In this document: one piece after another, positions 26,208-35,172 of the stretch
Layout of the letters: each line of letters starts with the position of its first letter
How positions within the stretch are numbered: the first letter of the stretch is position 1
DNA from: Butyrivibrio sp. XPD2002
GTDB lineage: Bacteria; Bacillota; Clostridia; Lachnospirales; Lachnospiraceae
Direction of reading: 5' to 3'
Length of the DNA stretch: 64,000 bases
Assembly: GCF_000423945.1 (NCBI RefSeq)
Contig: NZ_AUIY01000004.1
Location: 1-64,000, forward strand
Made by a program: the position numbers and the translations under genes
The notes under the pieces: generated by a model
Databases searched by the model: none
Seen by the model: only the letters and a program-made list of their open reading frames with translations
Told to the model about the DNA's origin: nothing

Positions 26208-26246
26208 AACCCGATAATTTCATCTTGGAAGTTATCGGGTTTTTCT
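26208..26246 (+). terminator. Rho-independent terminator after metG
   Basis: AACCCGATAA and TTATCGGGTT form a perfect 10-bp stem followed by TTTTCTT. Confidence 0.92.
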
Positions 26247-26410
26247 TATAATTTATATTTTTTTGGAGATTTATAAACTGAATTTTAGTAGACAAACCAA
26301 ATACAATCTATTTTCACACAATTTACCTAAATGAATGAAGAAAACAAAAAATTATATAAAAAATATGAGAATTAATAGTATTTTTAGAAAAATAAGCGCT
26401 TAATAGCTTG

Positions 26411-26416
26411 TATAAT
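26411..26416 (+). promoter_or_regulatory. Possible -10 box of the type IV pilus operon promoter
   Basis: A perfect TATAAT occurs 73 nt upstream of the major pilin start in a 240-nt AT-rich gap after the metG terminator. No convincing -35 box sits at the right distance, so the operon may need an activator or another sigma factor. A small palindrome AAGCGCTT lies just upstream (26394-26401). Confidence 0.35.
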
Positions 26417-26488
26417 AAAAATTGCAAAGGTAAAATTATTATAGCAAAATATTATTTCATTTAGCATTCCTATGGAAGGAGACTTGAA

Positions 26489-26851
26489 ATGATCAAACAG
26501 ATGAGGGAGAGATTGAAAAAAGCAAGGGGGTTCACACTAGCAGAACTCTTAATTGTGGTAGCTATAATAGCAGTTCTTGTTGCAATCGCAATACCCACTT
26601 TTACCAATCAGCTCGAGAAGGCAAGAGAGGCTACTGATGCTGCAAATATCAGAGTTTTGTATGCAGAAGTTATGGCTGAATATCTTGAAACAGGTAATGC
26701 AGTCGGAGCAAAGACCATTCCTGTACAGCAGAGAAAGGAAGGCTGGCAGTCTCAGATTTCATGGCCCAGCGGAATCACTCCGCCTGCTGCTAAGACTTCA
26801 GGCAGTTGGTCTGTTTCATGTGGTGCCGACGGTACGATATCCATTAATTAA
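26489..26851 (+). CDS. Type IV major pilin-like prepilin
   Basis: A 120-residue type IV prepilin. The class III leader MIKQMRERLKKARG is cleaved by PilD before F, giving FTLAELLIVVAIIAVLVAIA with Glu at mature position 5 and the long N-terminal helix used for filament packing. The globular head is small (about 80 residues), with a lone Cys near the C-terminus. GGAAGGAG lies upstream. As the first gene of a complete pilus operon with the shortest head, it is the best candidate for the major subunit. Heads this small are common among Gram-positive pilins. Confidence 0.9.
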   Translation: MIKQMRERLKKARGFTLAELLIVVAIIAVLVAIAIPTFTNQLEKAREATDAANIRVLYAEVMAEYLETGNAVGAKTIPVQQRKEGWQSQISWPSGITPPAAKTSGSWSVSCGADGTISIN

Positions 26852-26876
26852 TTGTGTTTAACTTGAGATATGGACT

Positions 26877-27236
26877 ATGAGAAAACTATTTAATGCCAAA
26901 GGTCTATCTCGCATTGTGGTGGTAGCAATTGTTTTTGCAATTGCTCTAATTGTATTGGTGGCGATTAAAGTCGTAAACATGAGGACTGAGAATGCTTTGG
27001 AGGATATGGACAGACAGGTGGAAATAGCCGCAGAGCATAAAGCAAAGCTGGCATATACGCAAAACGACATGCTGGAAAAAATGGTTTACGATGCGACGAA
27101 CAAGACATTTGTTGATCCTATGGAGGCTGTAAGCACGGTTGAGCCCTACGGTTCATCAAAGGAACATCAGGGCAAGTATCTGCTCATAGTTTTTGGCGAC
27201 GAAGAAAATATAACATTAGAATGGGTTAATCCATAG
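26877..27236 (+). CDS. Pilin-like bitopic membrane protein of the pilus operon
   Basis: A 119-residue protein with a short basic N-terminus ending NAKG, then a single hydrophobic helix (about residues 10-33) and a charged helical stretch followed by an 80-residue outer domain. It resembles a pilin in size and layout, but the position after the Gly is LSRIV, so the conserved Glu5 is missing. It may be an uncleaved assembly factor or an atypical minor pilin. No family is recognised. It sits between the major pilin and pilB with small gaps, so it belongs to the operon. Confidence 0.75.
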   Translation: MRKLFNAKGLSRIVVVAIVFAIALIVLVAIKVVNMRTENALEDMDRQVEIAAEHKAKLAYTQNDMLEKMVYDATNKTFVDPMEAVSTVEPYGSSKEHQGKYLLIVFGDEENITLEWVNP

Positions 27237-27276
27237 CATATACACATAAGATTCAGTTTTTTATGCAGGGGGAAAT

Positions 27277-29001
27277 ATGGCAAAAAGAAGAATCGGCGAT
27301 ATGCTTATAGAACGTGGTCTGATTAATCAAAGAGAGCTGGAATATGCTCTTGATGTACAGAAGCAGACACACGAAAAACTTGGTGAAGTACTTATCAGTA
27401 ATAAGATAGTCAGTCCGGAAGACATGGCTAAGACACTGGCTGTGCAGCTGGAGGTTGACTACATCGATCTTGCAAACGCGGCGATTCCTCAGGAGATGAC
27501 CAAGTACGTTCAGAGGAATATTGCCAAGCAGAATCACCTGGTACCGGTGCAAAAAGAAGGGGATTCTCTATACGTAGCGATGGATGATCCTCTGAATATT
27601 TATGCCTTGGATGAGGTACGAAAGGTTGCTAACCTAAAGATTGTTCCTCTCATTGCAACACACATGGCTGTTGAGAGAGCGATCAATACTCTTTATGGAA
27701 ATGAGAACGCCAAGCAGGCAATCGCTGACTATAAAAAAGAACATGGAATTGAGGAGAGAGGTGACATTGAGACATCTATGTCATCCGCTTTTGATTTCAT
27801 AATCTCTTCAAATTCCATTACCGGAGACAACGAAGGTGCGCCCACTATCAGACTGGTTAACTCTATTATTGAGCGCGCTGTTTCAGAGCATGCATCTGAT
27901 ATCCACCTTGAGCCCAGAGAAAATGGGATGGATGTCAGGATGCGTATTGATGGTGTCTTAAGGGATATCCTTAAGGTTCCGAAGGATATAACCGCGGCAG
28001 TAATTGCCCGCATTAAGACCATGTCCGGAATGGATGTGGCTGACAAACGAATTCCGCAGGACGGTCGCTTCGCAGTAAGCGTTTTAGGCAGAAGCATCGA
28101 TATGCGTGTTTCTACGCTCCCTATCGCATGGGGAGAAAAAATAGTGTGCCGTCTTCTTGATAAATCCAACACAGAAATAGATAAAGAGATGCTGGGACTT
28201 AGTCCTGACGACATGGAAAAATACGAGAAGCTTATCCATTATAAAAATGGATTGATGCTCCTTGTAGGACCTACCGGTTCAGGTAAAACCACCACAATGT
28301 ATGCAATGCTTAACGAGTTAAATACAAGAGACGTTAACCTTGTGACATTGGAGGATCCCATAGAGTATAACCTGGATGGCTTAAATCAGGTTCAGGTAAA
28401 TGCAAAGACAAACATGACATTTGCAAACGGACTTAGGGCTATTCTTCGTCAGGATCCGGATATTGTATCTGTTGGTGAGATCCGTGACGGCGAGACGGCA
28501 GAGATATGTATGAGAGCAGCCCTTACCGGTAGATTCGTCATGAGTACTATTCATACCAATGACGCAGTGGGTGCCATAGACAGACTTGAGGACATCGGCG
28601 TTGAACCTTATCTTATCGCAGCTACACTTAGAGGCGTTATTTCACAGAGACTTGTAAGAAGGATCTGCCCTTACTGCGCTGAGGAATACGAGCCTCAGAG
28701 GGATGAGATAGACAGACTTGGCGTGAAAATTAAACCAGGAACCAAATTCAAATATGGAAGAGGTTGCCAGCAGTGCTTCAACACAGGTTATTCAGGGCGA
28801 ATAGCTATTTTCGAAATAATGATGGTAACCCCTAAGATCAGAGACCTTATCAGCAGAAAAGCGGTAAGAGCTGAGATAGAAGAAGAGCTTAGAAAAGAAG
28901 GCAGCAATTTTGTATCACTAAAGGAAGCCGGAATGAGACTCGTTTACGATGGTGTCACAAGCGTTTACGAGGTGCTTCGAGTAACTAATGAGAGTGATTA
29001 A
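27277..29001 (+). CDS. pilB: Type IV pilus extension ATPase
   Basis: A 574-residue secretion ATPase driving pilin polymerisation at the inner face of the membrane. The N-terminal MshEN-type domain (residues 1-150, IGDMLIERGLINQRELEYAL) is a c-di-GMP-binding domain in some relatives. The ATPase has Walker A GPTGSGKT at residues 331-338, Asp box LEDPIEYNL, Walker B region DPDIVSVGEIRDGE and His box STIHTNDA. A four-Cys zinc site (ICPYC and GCQQC) follows, as in PilB/GspE. GCAGGGGGAAAT lies upstream. Confidence 0.96.
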   Translation: MAKRRIGDMLIERGLINQRELEYALDVQKQTHEKLGEVLISNKIVSPEDMAKTLAVQLEVDYIDLANAAIPQEMTKYVQRNIAKQNHLVPVQKEGDSLYVAMDDPLNIYALDEVRKVANLKIVPLIATHMAVERAINTLYGNENAKQAIADYKKEHGIEERGDIETSMSSAFDFIISSNSITGDNEGAPTIRLVNSIIERAVSEHASDIHLEPRENGMDVRMRIDGVLRDILKVPKDITAAVIARIKTMSGMDVADKRIPQDGRFAVSVLGRSIDMRVSTLPIAWGEKIVCRLLDKSNTEIDKEMLGLSPDDMEKYEKLIHYKNGLMLLVGPTGSGKTTTMYAMLNELNTRDVNLVTLEDPIEYNLDGLNQVQVNAKTNMTFANGLRAILRQDPDIVSVGEIRDGETAEICMRAALTGRFVMSTIHTNDAVGAIDRLEDIGVEPYLIAATLRGVISQRLVRRICPYCAEEYEPQRDEIDRLGVKIKPGTKFKYGRGCQQCFNTGYSGRIAIFEIMMVTPKIRDLISRKAVRAEIEEELRKEGSNFVSLKEAGMRLVYDGVTSVYEVLRVTNESD

Positions 29002-29013
29002 AGGAAATAAGCT

Positions 29014-30066
29014 ATGACAAGTATTGAAGAGCTGGTAGCGAGAGCAAAAGCCGAAAAAGCTTCTGATATCCACATTATATGCGGGCTCTGTCCTAAATAC
29101 AGAAAGGACGGCTCTCTTGAAAATATGGAGGATACACCTGTCACCAAAGATGACTGTGTCTTGACAGCAAAGGTGCTTGCAAAAACAGAAGAAGCCTTCG
29201 AAACACTTATGAAAACCGGCGAGATAGATATCGGAGATACTATATCAAATGCAAGGTGCAGGATTCACATTTATAAGCAGCAGGGAGTGCCTTCCATAGC
29301 ACTCAGAATCCTTTCGGAGGAGATACCTCAGCTTCCGATGCTTGGTCTTCCTCTTGGAGTTCTCGATATACCCAAGATGCATAAAGGCATAGTCATCGTT
29401 ACAGGTGAAACAGGCTCCGGTAAATCAACAACCCTTGCAGCTATTCTGGATGAAATAAACCACAGCTACAAAAGGCACATAGTTACATTGGAAGACCCGA
29501 TAGAATATGTATACAAACCGGATTTATGTGCCATAAACCAGCGCGAAATCGGAAAGGATACCGAGAGCTTCGCTGCAGGCTTAAGAGCTTCACTACGTGA
29601 GGACCCCGATGTAATCCTGATCGGTGAGATGAGAGATAGAGAAACCATAGAGACAGCGATAACAGCTGCAGAGACCGGACATCTTGTATTTGGAACGCTC
29701 CATACAGGAAGTGCGGCGGATTCAATAGATCGAATGGTTCAGGTATTCCCTGAGGCTAAAGCGCAGCAGATAAGAGTACAGCTTTCCATGGTTTTAAAGG
29801 CAGTCCTTACTCAGCAGCTTCTTCCCAAAAAGGAGGGAGGAAGAGTTCTTGCCACAGAGTACATGATAGTTACGGATGCCATAAAAAATCTCATAAGAAA
29901 CGGGGATACACCTCAGATAGCAAACATGGTTGCCACCAGTGCTGAGATTGGCGGTCAGACAATGGACCAGTCGATAGTCATGCTGGTGAGAAAGGGAATG
30001 ATAACAAGAGAAACAGCACTTCACTATGCAGTTAACAAGGACTTTGTATCAAGAAATATGAATTAA
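29014..30066 (+). CDS. pilT: Type IV pilus retraction ATPase
   Basis: A 350-residue PilT-family hexameric ATPase that depolymerises pili. It shows the short N-terminal PAS-like domain (ARAKAEKASDIHI), Walker A GETGSGKS at residues 131-138, LEDPIEYVY, DPDVILIGEMRDRETIETA and the His box GTLHTGSAADSIDR. It has no tetracysteine zinc site, unlike PilB. Its presence predicts retractile, force-generating pili capable of twitching or of pulling on bound substrate. It lies 12 nt after pilB. Confidence 0.96.
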   Translation: MTSIEELVARAKAEKASDIHIICGLCPKYRKDGSLENMEDTPVTKDDCVLTAKVLAKTEEAFETLMKTGEIDIGDTISNARCRIHIYKQQGVPSIALRILSEEIPQLPMLGLPLGVLDIPKMHKGIVIVTGETGSGKSTTLAAILDEINHSYKRHIVTLEDPIEYVYKPDLCAINQREIGKDTESFAAGLRASLREDPDVILIGEMRDRETIETAITAAETGHLVFGTLHTGSAADSIDRMVQVFPEAKAQQIRVQLSMVLKAVLTQQLLPKKEGGRVLATEYMIVTDAIKNLIRNGDTPQIANMVATSAEIGGQTMDQSIVMLVRKGMITRETALHYAVNKDFVSRNMN

Positions 30067-30081
30067 CGTTAGAGGGGAAAG

Positions 30082-31305
30082 ATGAACAGCTACAAATACA
30101 CAGCTCTGTCAGCTTCAGGCGAGCAGGTTAAGGGGATGCTGGAAGCAATCGATCAGCTTGAAGCGACTGCAAAGATCAGGGAACAGTATAATGTGGTTTT
30201 ATCAATAAAGGAGATCAGGAAGAGTTCTCTTGAGCTGCCGGAATTCCTGACTTCGGAAATCAGTGTGAAAAAGCTTGATCCTAAGGCTTTCACATTGATG
30301 TGTAGTCAGTTTGCCACAATTTTAAAAGCAGGTATTCCCATTGCAAGAGCTGTAAGACTTATCGGGGATAAAACAACAAATAAGAATCTGAAAAGACTTT
30401 TATCTGAGGTGTTTGCAGATGTTGAGGCAGGAAGATCACTTTCTTCCGCGTTTGAGGATCACGGATCAGGAATGCTTCCACCGACCTTTTGTGAGACCAT
30501 AAGAGCAGGAGAGGAAGCGGGAGATCTGTCAGGAGCATTTGATTCGATGTTCAGACACTTCGACAAGCAGACAAAGCTTGGAAATAAGGTCAAAAGTGCT
30601 ATGACCTATCCCATGTTCGTGCTCTTTGTAGCGGTTGTGGTTGTGATCATACTTATGGTAAAGGTGGTGCCCACATTTACGGCATTATTTGATGAGATTG
30701 GAGAACAGCTCCCTCTCACCACCAGAATACTCATAGGGATTTCGACATTTTTCAGTAATAACATACTTATCATTGCTACCGTGATCGCACTTATTGTGGT
30801 GCTTTTCATAATCTATAAGCAAAATCCCAAGGGAGCACTTCAGCTGGCAAGGCTGCAGCTTAGGCTTCCACTGTTTGGAAATATCGCAGAGCTCAATGCG
30901 GCAAGTCTTTTTTCAAACACAATGGCGACAATGATCAGCGCAGGCCTTCCGATGACAAAGGCAATAGATATAACTTCAAAGGTTATGACCAATGAAGTCT
31001 ATAAGCAGAAAGTCGCAGAGATGGTTGGAAAGATAGAAGAAGGCAGGACCATTGCAAGCTCAATGCGTGAGATAGCTGTTATGCCGGATATTCTGACAGA
31101 CATGGTTGCGGTCGGAGAAGAGACCGGCGAGATGAAGCACACCATGGATATCGTTGCAAAGTATTACGACAATGAGCTTGAGCAGGCAGTTGCGAAGGTA
31201 ATTGCAATGCTTGAACCGGCGCTACTTATATTTATCGCGCTGATAGCAGGATTCATAGTAATAGCTATTTACATGGCAATGTTCAGCATGTATCAGGGGA
31301 TGTAG
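30082..31305 (+). CDS. pilC: Type IV pilus inner-membrane platform protein
   Basis: A 407-residue GspF/PilC-family protein. It has two copies of the cytoplasmic T2SSF helical domain (about 65-190 and 270-390), each followed by membrane segments (YPMFVLFVAVVVVIILMV near 175 and ALLIFIALIAGFIVIAIYMA at the end). It couples the ATPases to pilin extraction from the membrane. Typical motifs FATILKAGIPIARA and SGAFDSMF are seen. AGAGGGGAAAG lies upstream of the ATG. Length is normal. Confidence 0.95.
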   Translation: MNSYKYTALSASGEQVKGMLEAIDQLEATAKIREQYNVVLSIKEIRKSSLELPEFLTSEISVKKLDPKAFTLMCSQFATILKAGIPIARAVRLIGDKTTNKNLKRLLSEVFADVEAGRSLSSAFEDHGSGMLPPTFCETIRAGEEAGDLSGAFDSMFRHFDKQTKLGNKVKSAMTYPMFVLFVAVVVVIILMVKVVPTFTALFDEIGEQLPLTTRILIGISTFFSNNILIIATVIALIVVLFIIYKQNPKGALQLARLQLRLPLFGNIAELNAASLFSNTMATMISAGLPMTKAIDITSKVMTNEVYKQKVAEMVGKIEEGRTIASSMREIAVMPDILTDMVAVGEETGEMKHTMDIVAKYYDNELEQAVAKVIAMLEPALLIFIALIAGFIVIAIYMAMFSMYQGM

Positions 31306-31306
31306 G

Positions 31307-32098
31307 TTGGCAGAGCAAATTTACGAGATCATCTGCATATCGCTCTTTGGGCTTGTGTTTGGGTCATTCCTAAACTGCATGGCGATGCGAATGGTCAGAA
31401 AGGAAGATTACGTAAAGGGCAGAAGCCACTGCATGAGCTGTGGTCACGAGCTTGGCCCGCGGGACCTGATACCGGTTTTCAGCTATGTGAGTAGCGGCGG
31501 CAGATGCAGATACTGCAAGGAGAAAATATCACTCAGATATCCGATAACGGAAATCAGCTTCATGGTTCTTTCGGATGTCTTATACATCTGCACGAGACCT
31601 GACGGGATAATGTTTTATAAAAACTGGGTACTTGTCGGCTTACTCTTTGCAATAGCACTTGTAGACCTTGAAGCCTTTGAGGTTCCAAATGGGCTTCTCT
31701 TGGCAGCATTTATAAGCTGGGCAGCATTTTCAGTAATAGAGCTGATACTTGGAAGAAATAACCTTTTGTACTATGGAAAACAGCTCCTGGCAGGCCTGAT
31801 ATTAGGCGCGGTGATGCTTCTGTTAAGCCTCCTTATGGATTCTATATTAAAAAGAGACAGCCTTGGAGGCGGAGATATAAAGCTTTACGCAGTCCTCGGA
31901 GTTTATCTGGGATTTGCAAAGAGCTACGAACTGGTACTTTTGTCCTGCATATTCGGACTTATTTTTGCACTTATAAGAAAAATGATAAGCCGTAATGCTT
32001 CGAAGGAATTTCCGTTTGGACCTTCAATTGCTTCGGCGGCATATCTGGTTTTACTGTTTGGAGATGCGATAACAGCCTGGTATTTCAAACTGCTATAA
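31307..32098 (+). CDS. pilD: Prepilin peptidase / N-methyltransferase
   Basis: A 263-residue polytopic aspartyl protease that cleaves class III leaders and methylates the new N-terminus. It retains the N-terminal cytoplasmic loop with two CxxC pairs (CMSCG and CRYCK), FGSFLNCMAMR, and the catalytic Asp residues in ALVDLEAFEVPN and GGGDIKLY. The TTG start at 31307 is supported by AGGGGA (31295-31300) and lies two bases after the pilC stop. It would process the pilins of this operon, including the giant one. Confidence 0.95.
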   Translation: MAEQIYEIICISLFGLVFGSFLNCMAMRMVRKEDYVKGRSHCMSCGHELGPRDLIPVFSYVSSGGRCRYCKEKISLRYPITEISFMVLSDVLYICTRPDGIMFYKNWVLVGLLFAIALVDLEAFEVPNGLLLAAFISWAAFSVIELILGRNNLLYYGKQLLAGLILGAVMLLLSLLMDSILKRDSLGGGDIKLYAVLGVYLGFAKSYELVLLSCIFGLIFALIRKMISRNASKEFPFGPSIASAAYLVLLFGDAITAWYFKLL

Positions 32099-32111
32099 GA
32101 GGGGTAAACAG

Positions 32112-33695
32112 ATGGCAAGAAATGATGGCGTTTTAGGATTAAGTGTTACTCATGAAATTCTCTCACTTACGCTAATGAAGGGCGGAGTAATACGCAAGAC
32201 AGTATGGGAAGAATTCCCGGACAATATAGTTGAGGAAGGAAAAATTGTTTCCCAGAACCTGTTTGCAGAATTCCTAAAGGAGCAGCTGAAGGAAAAGAAA
32301 ATTAACTGCAAAAATGTAGCGTATGTAATTTCGGACACAGATATTTTCGTCCGTAATATTTCTATGCCCAAGATAGATGAAGAACAGATAAGGTTCAACA
32401 TCCCCTTTGAATTCAAGGATCTGATCCAGGGTGAGCTCAATCAGTATGTATATGACTACGTTGAGAGACGAACCGTGAATGATGAAGGAAGTAATACCAT
32501 AAAACTTCTTGCTTATGCAGTTCCTTTAGGTGTTATCACAGAAATTCGTGAGACCTTAAAGCTTGCGGGATTGAAGCTGGTAAAGGCTTTGCCTGAGACC
32601 TCGGTCTATGAGACTCTCCTTGGTGCCATAGGCAATGAGGAGGAAATCCTGAAAGAGCGCTGCTTTATGGATATCAGTCAGAAGACTATAAGAATGATGA
32701 TATTCAAGAACGGTGAGTTCAAGGTTTCTCACATGATCGATATAGGTGAGGACAGGGTAATAGATGCTATTGCCGATGAATTCAACGTCGACAGGCATCT
32801 TGCAGTTACTTACCTTAGAAGCAAATATAAGGACTGTGACCAGGTTCCCGGTGCTATCAATGCATACAAGGATATCTCGATAGAGATAATGAAAGGAATA
32901 AATTACTACGAGATGTCAGATATGACATCAAGGCTTAAGGATATCGTCCTTTGCGGTATGGGTGCGATGACAGAGCCTTTGGTAGAGATGCTTAAGCAGC
33001 GCCTTGATAAAAATGTAGTGACGCTTGATGAATTATATCCAAAATTCAAGAAGGATAAGGATATAAGCGTGACCTTCGGCTCGGTGGGAATACTTCTTAG
33101 TGATGCCGTCGGAGCAGCCACTAACGGAGATATGGCTGTTGCCGGAGAAAAGAGAAAGGTAAAGACAAGCTCCGTACTTATTGCAGCTGCTGCGATTCTT
33201 GTTGTCCTTTGTATTGGTGCAAAGTTTGGTGTCATAGACAGAATGAATATTCTTAAGGCTGAGAGAGAAAAGGCAGCACTTTTACAGGAGGAAATAACTG
33301 CGCAGACAAAGCTTATAGTGGATGCCGAGAGCGCGATGGAGGACTACTACCACTATAGCTGGGATATGCTCAGCGATGAGGAAAAGGGAAGAGTTGACAG
33401 ATTAGAGGCGGCAAAGCTTGCTGATCTGATAGGGCAGCAGGGTATGAAGATAAAATTTATGGACCTTGCAGGAGAGACGCTTACCGTTGATCTTCTCGCA
33501 AAGAATCTTGACAGTGTAAGTCAGCTGTCAAGGCTCTTAAGCCAGCAGGATATAGTTGAAAGCTGCGCTGTTACTTCAGCAAAGACTATAGAGGAGGCAC
33601 TTCGCGATGATATTGGGGCCGGGGATAACAATGTTAATGCTCAGATAAAGATATATCTGATTACTGATTCTTCAAAAGAGGGGAATGAACAGTGA
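32112..33695 (+). CDS. Fused PilM-PilN pilus assembly protein
   Basis: A 527-residue protein that joins two components normally encoded separately. Residues 1-340 are an actin-like PilM domain (N-terminal GVLGLSVTHEILSLTLMKGG, then YVISDTDIFVRNISMP and VLCGMGAMTEPLVEML). Residues about 354-375 form a transmembrane helix, followed by a coiled coil and a ferredoxin-like PilN domain (to about 510). In other systems PilM binds the short cytoplasmic tail of PilN; here the link is covalent. It is a continuous frame without any sign of a frameshift artefact. It overlaps the pilO start by 4 nt. Confidence 0.85.
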   Translation: MARNDGVLGLSVTHEILSLTLMKGGVIRKTVWEEFPDNIVEEGKIVSQNLFAEFLKEQLKEKKINCKNVAYVISDTDIFVRNISMPKIDEEQIRFNIPFEFKDLIQGELNQYVYDYVERRTVNDEGSNTIKLLAYAVPLGVITEIRETLKLAGLKLVKALPETSVYETLLGAIGNEEEILKERCFMDISQKTIRMMIFKNGEFKVSHMIDIGEDRVIDAIADEFNVDRHLAVTYLRSKYKDCDQVPGAINAYKDISIEIMKGINYYEMSDMTSRLKDIVLCGMGAMTEPLVEMLKQRLDKNVVTLDELYPKFKKDKDISVTFGSVGILLSDAVGAATNGDMAVAGEKRKVKTSSVLIAAAAILVVLCIGAKFGVIDRMNILKAEREKAALLQEEITAQTKLIVDAESAMEDYYHYSWDMLSDEEKGRVDRLEAAKLADLIGQQGMKIKFMDLAGETLTVDLLAKNLDSVSQLSRLLSQQDIVESCAVTSAKTIEEALRDDIGAGDNNVNAQIKIYLITDSSKEGNEQ

Positions 33696-34288
33696 ATAGA
33701 CTAAACAAGGAACTAACCGGAACTGAAAAAATTCTGCTTGTTATTCTGGGACTTGTGATAATCGGAGCCCTGTACTATTTGCTTATATTTACTCCGATCG
33801 AGAATGGAATAGAAGCAGCAAGATCAGAGCAGCAGGCTCTTGAAACAGAGCTCTCTGTCACCAAGGCAAGGCTTGAAAAGATAGAGAGAATGCAGGCGGA
33901 TGTAAGTAGTGAGGATAAGTCTGGAATCAGCTATATGCCAAGCTATAATGCGGGAAAAGAGGAAATTGATTTTCTCCACACCTTGCTTGGGAAGGCTACG
34001 GACTATTCTGTAAAGTTCACAAACATCTCAAGAGAAGAAGACCTTATCCGCAGGGATTTTGCAATGAGCTATACAGCAGGGAGCTTAGCTCAGGCAGAAA
34101 AAATCCTTAAGGAACTTGAAGACAGTGAGCTTAGGTGCCTCGTAGGTGATATGTCGATATCTCCGTTTTTCAGAGAGTCAAACCTTCAGGACGGTGAGGT
34201 GACAGTAAGCTTAAGCGGAACATTTTATGAGACCATGCACGGAGGAACTCCGGATAAAGAGCTGCCGGAGGACCAGAAGAAGGAATAA
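33692..34288 (+). CDS. PilO-like pilus assembly protein
   Basis: A 198-residue bitopic membrane protein. It has a short cytoplasmic N-terminus, a transmembrane helix (about 13-33: ILLVILGLVIIGALYYLLIF), a coiled coil (ARSEQQALETELSVTKARLE) and a small alpha/beta domain, the layout of PilO. The GTG start overlaps the PilM-PilN stop (GTGA) and follows GAGGGG. PilN and PilO form a membrane heterodimer aligning the platform with the outer parts. The acidic/Pro-rich end (PEDQKKE) is not part of the usual fold. Confidence 0.85.
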   Translation: MNRLNKELTGTEKILLVILGLVIIGALYYLLIFTPIENGIEAARSEQQALETELSVTKARLEKIERMQADVSSEDKSGISYMPSYNAGKEEIDFLHTLLGKATDYSVKFTNISREEDLIRRDFAMSYTAGSLAQAEKILKELEDSELRCLVGDMSISPFFRESNLQDGEVTVSLSGTFYETMHGGTPDKELPEDQKKE

Positions 34289-34294
34289 TTATCA

Positions 34295-34921
34295 ATGCGT
34301 TCATCTTTAAAAGTTAAATGTCAGAAAAAATTAAAATCCGATAATGGCGCATCCGTAATTCTTGCTCTGGTGGGATTTCTCATCGTTGCCTTTGTTGCCA
34401 TAGCTATCGTGAATGCAGCGATTCTTAATGCGAGGCGAACAGTCGAGGAGAAAAAAGAGGAGGTAGCATATATTGCTACAACCGAAGCTGCGAGACTGAT
34501 TCAGGATTGTATCGAGGGAGATTTCGCATACAAAAGGGCTGAGGATGATGATGAATCAACGCTGACAGGAGTTGACGACAAGCTTGGAGACAGCATTAAA
34601 AGCATGGCAGATTCCATAGCTGCAGGGGGAGGAAGCCAGGAGAGAGACATTAGCTTTTCATACAGCGGACTTGAAAAGATTGAAGGAAGCCTCGTTGGAA
34701 AAATGAAGATGGATTCAAGCTATACGATTTCCATCGATATCTGGGTGGAATCCGGAAAAACGGATTATCCTCTTACGATTATTATCCCCGGAGAGGGACA
34801 GACAATTGAAGAGGAAATCCCCGGGACAGGCGATGAAAACGGAAACATGGAAAAAAGAAAAGTAACCTATGCATCATGGTCAGGCGAGGGAGCATATATT
34901 ATCGGAAAACAGAAGGACTAA
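34295..34921 (+). CDS. PilX/GspK-like minor pilin component
   Basis: A 208-residue protein with the leader KCQKKLKSDNG, then a long hydrophobic helix ASVILALVGFLIVAFVAIAI and an outer domain of about 165 residues. It is pilin-like, but mature position 5 is Leu instead of Glu, as in GspK/PilX-type tip subunits, which tolerate loss of Glu5 because nothing is packed above them. It is followed by two minor pilins and the giant adhesin, like the minor-pilin priming cassettes of other type IV systems. The exact family is not certain. Confidence 0.75.
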   Translation: MRSSLKVKCQKKLKSDNGASVILALVGFLIVAFVAIAIVNAAILNARRTVEEKKEEVAYIATTEAARLIQDCIEGDFAYKRAEDDDESTLTGVDDKLGDSIKSMADSIAAGGGSQERDISFSYSGLEKIEGSLVGKMKMDSSYTISIDIWVESGKTDYPLTIIIPGEGQTIEEEIPGTGDENGNMEKRKVTYASWSGEGAYIIGKQKD

Positions 34922-34942
34922 AGTAAGAACGGGTAAATAGTC

Positions 34943-35161
34943 ATGCGGGTCAGGATATTAAAAAGGCTTAAAAGTAAAAAAGGAGAGTCGCTTATAGAGA
35001 CTCTGGTAGCGCTTCTCATAGGAGTGCTGGCGCTGATGATGCTGCCGGGGGCAGTTGTTGGAGCAGCCAGAGCTAACAGGAAGGCGGCGGAACAGTCGGT
35101 CTATTCTGATGAGAATGCAGTGAACTTTGGGGTTGAGGTTACTGATTTTAGCATTAGGTGA
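34943..35161 (+). CDS. Small PilV/GspI-like minor pilin
   Basis: A 72-residue prepilin. The leader ends KSKKG and is followed by ESLIETLVALLIGVLALMML, which has Glu at mature position 5 and the helix-breaking Pro of GspI/PilV types. The head is only about 40 residues, so it may be mainly a packing subunit of the tip complex. The stop codon overlaps an in-frame GTG of the next gene. The ribosome-binding site is weak (GGGTAA), so translation may depend on the upstream gene. Confidence 0.8.
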   Translation: MRVRILKRLKSKKGESLIETLVALLIGVLALMMLPGAVVGAARANRKAAEQSVYSDENAVNFGVEVTDFSIR

Positions 35162-35172
35162 CAGATACAGGT

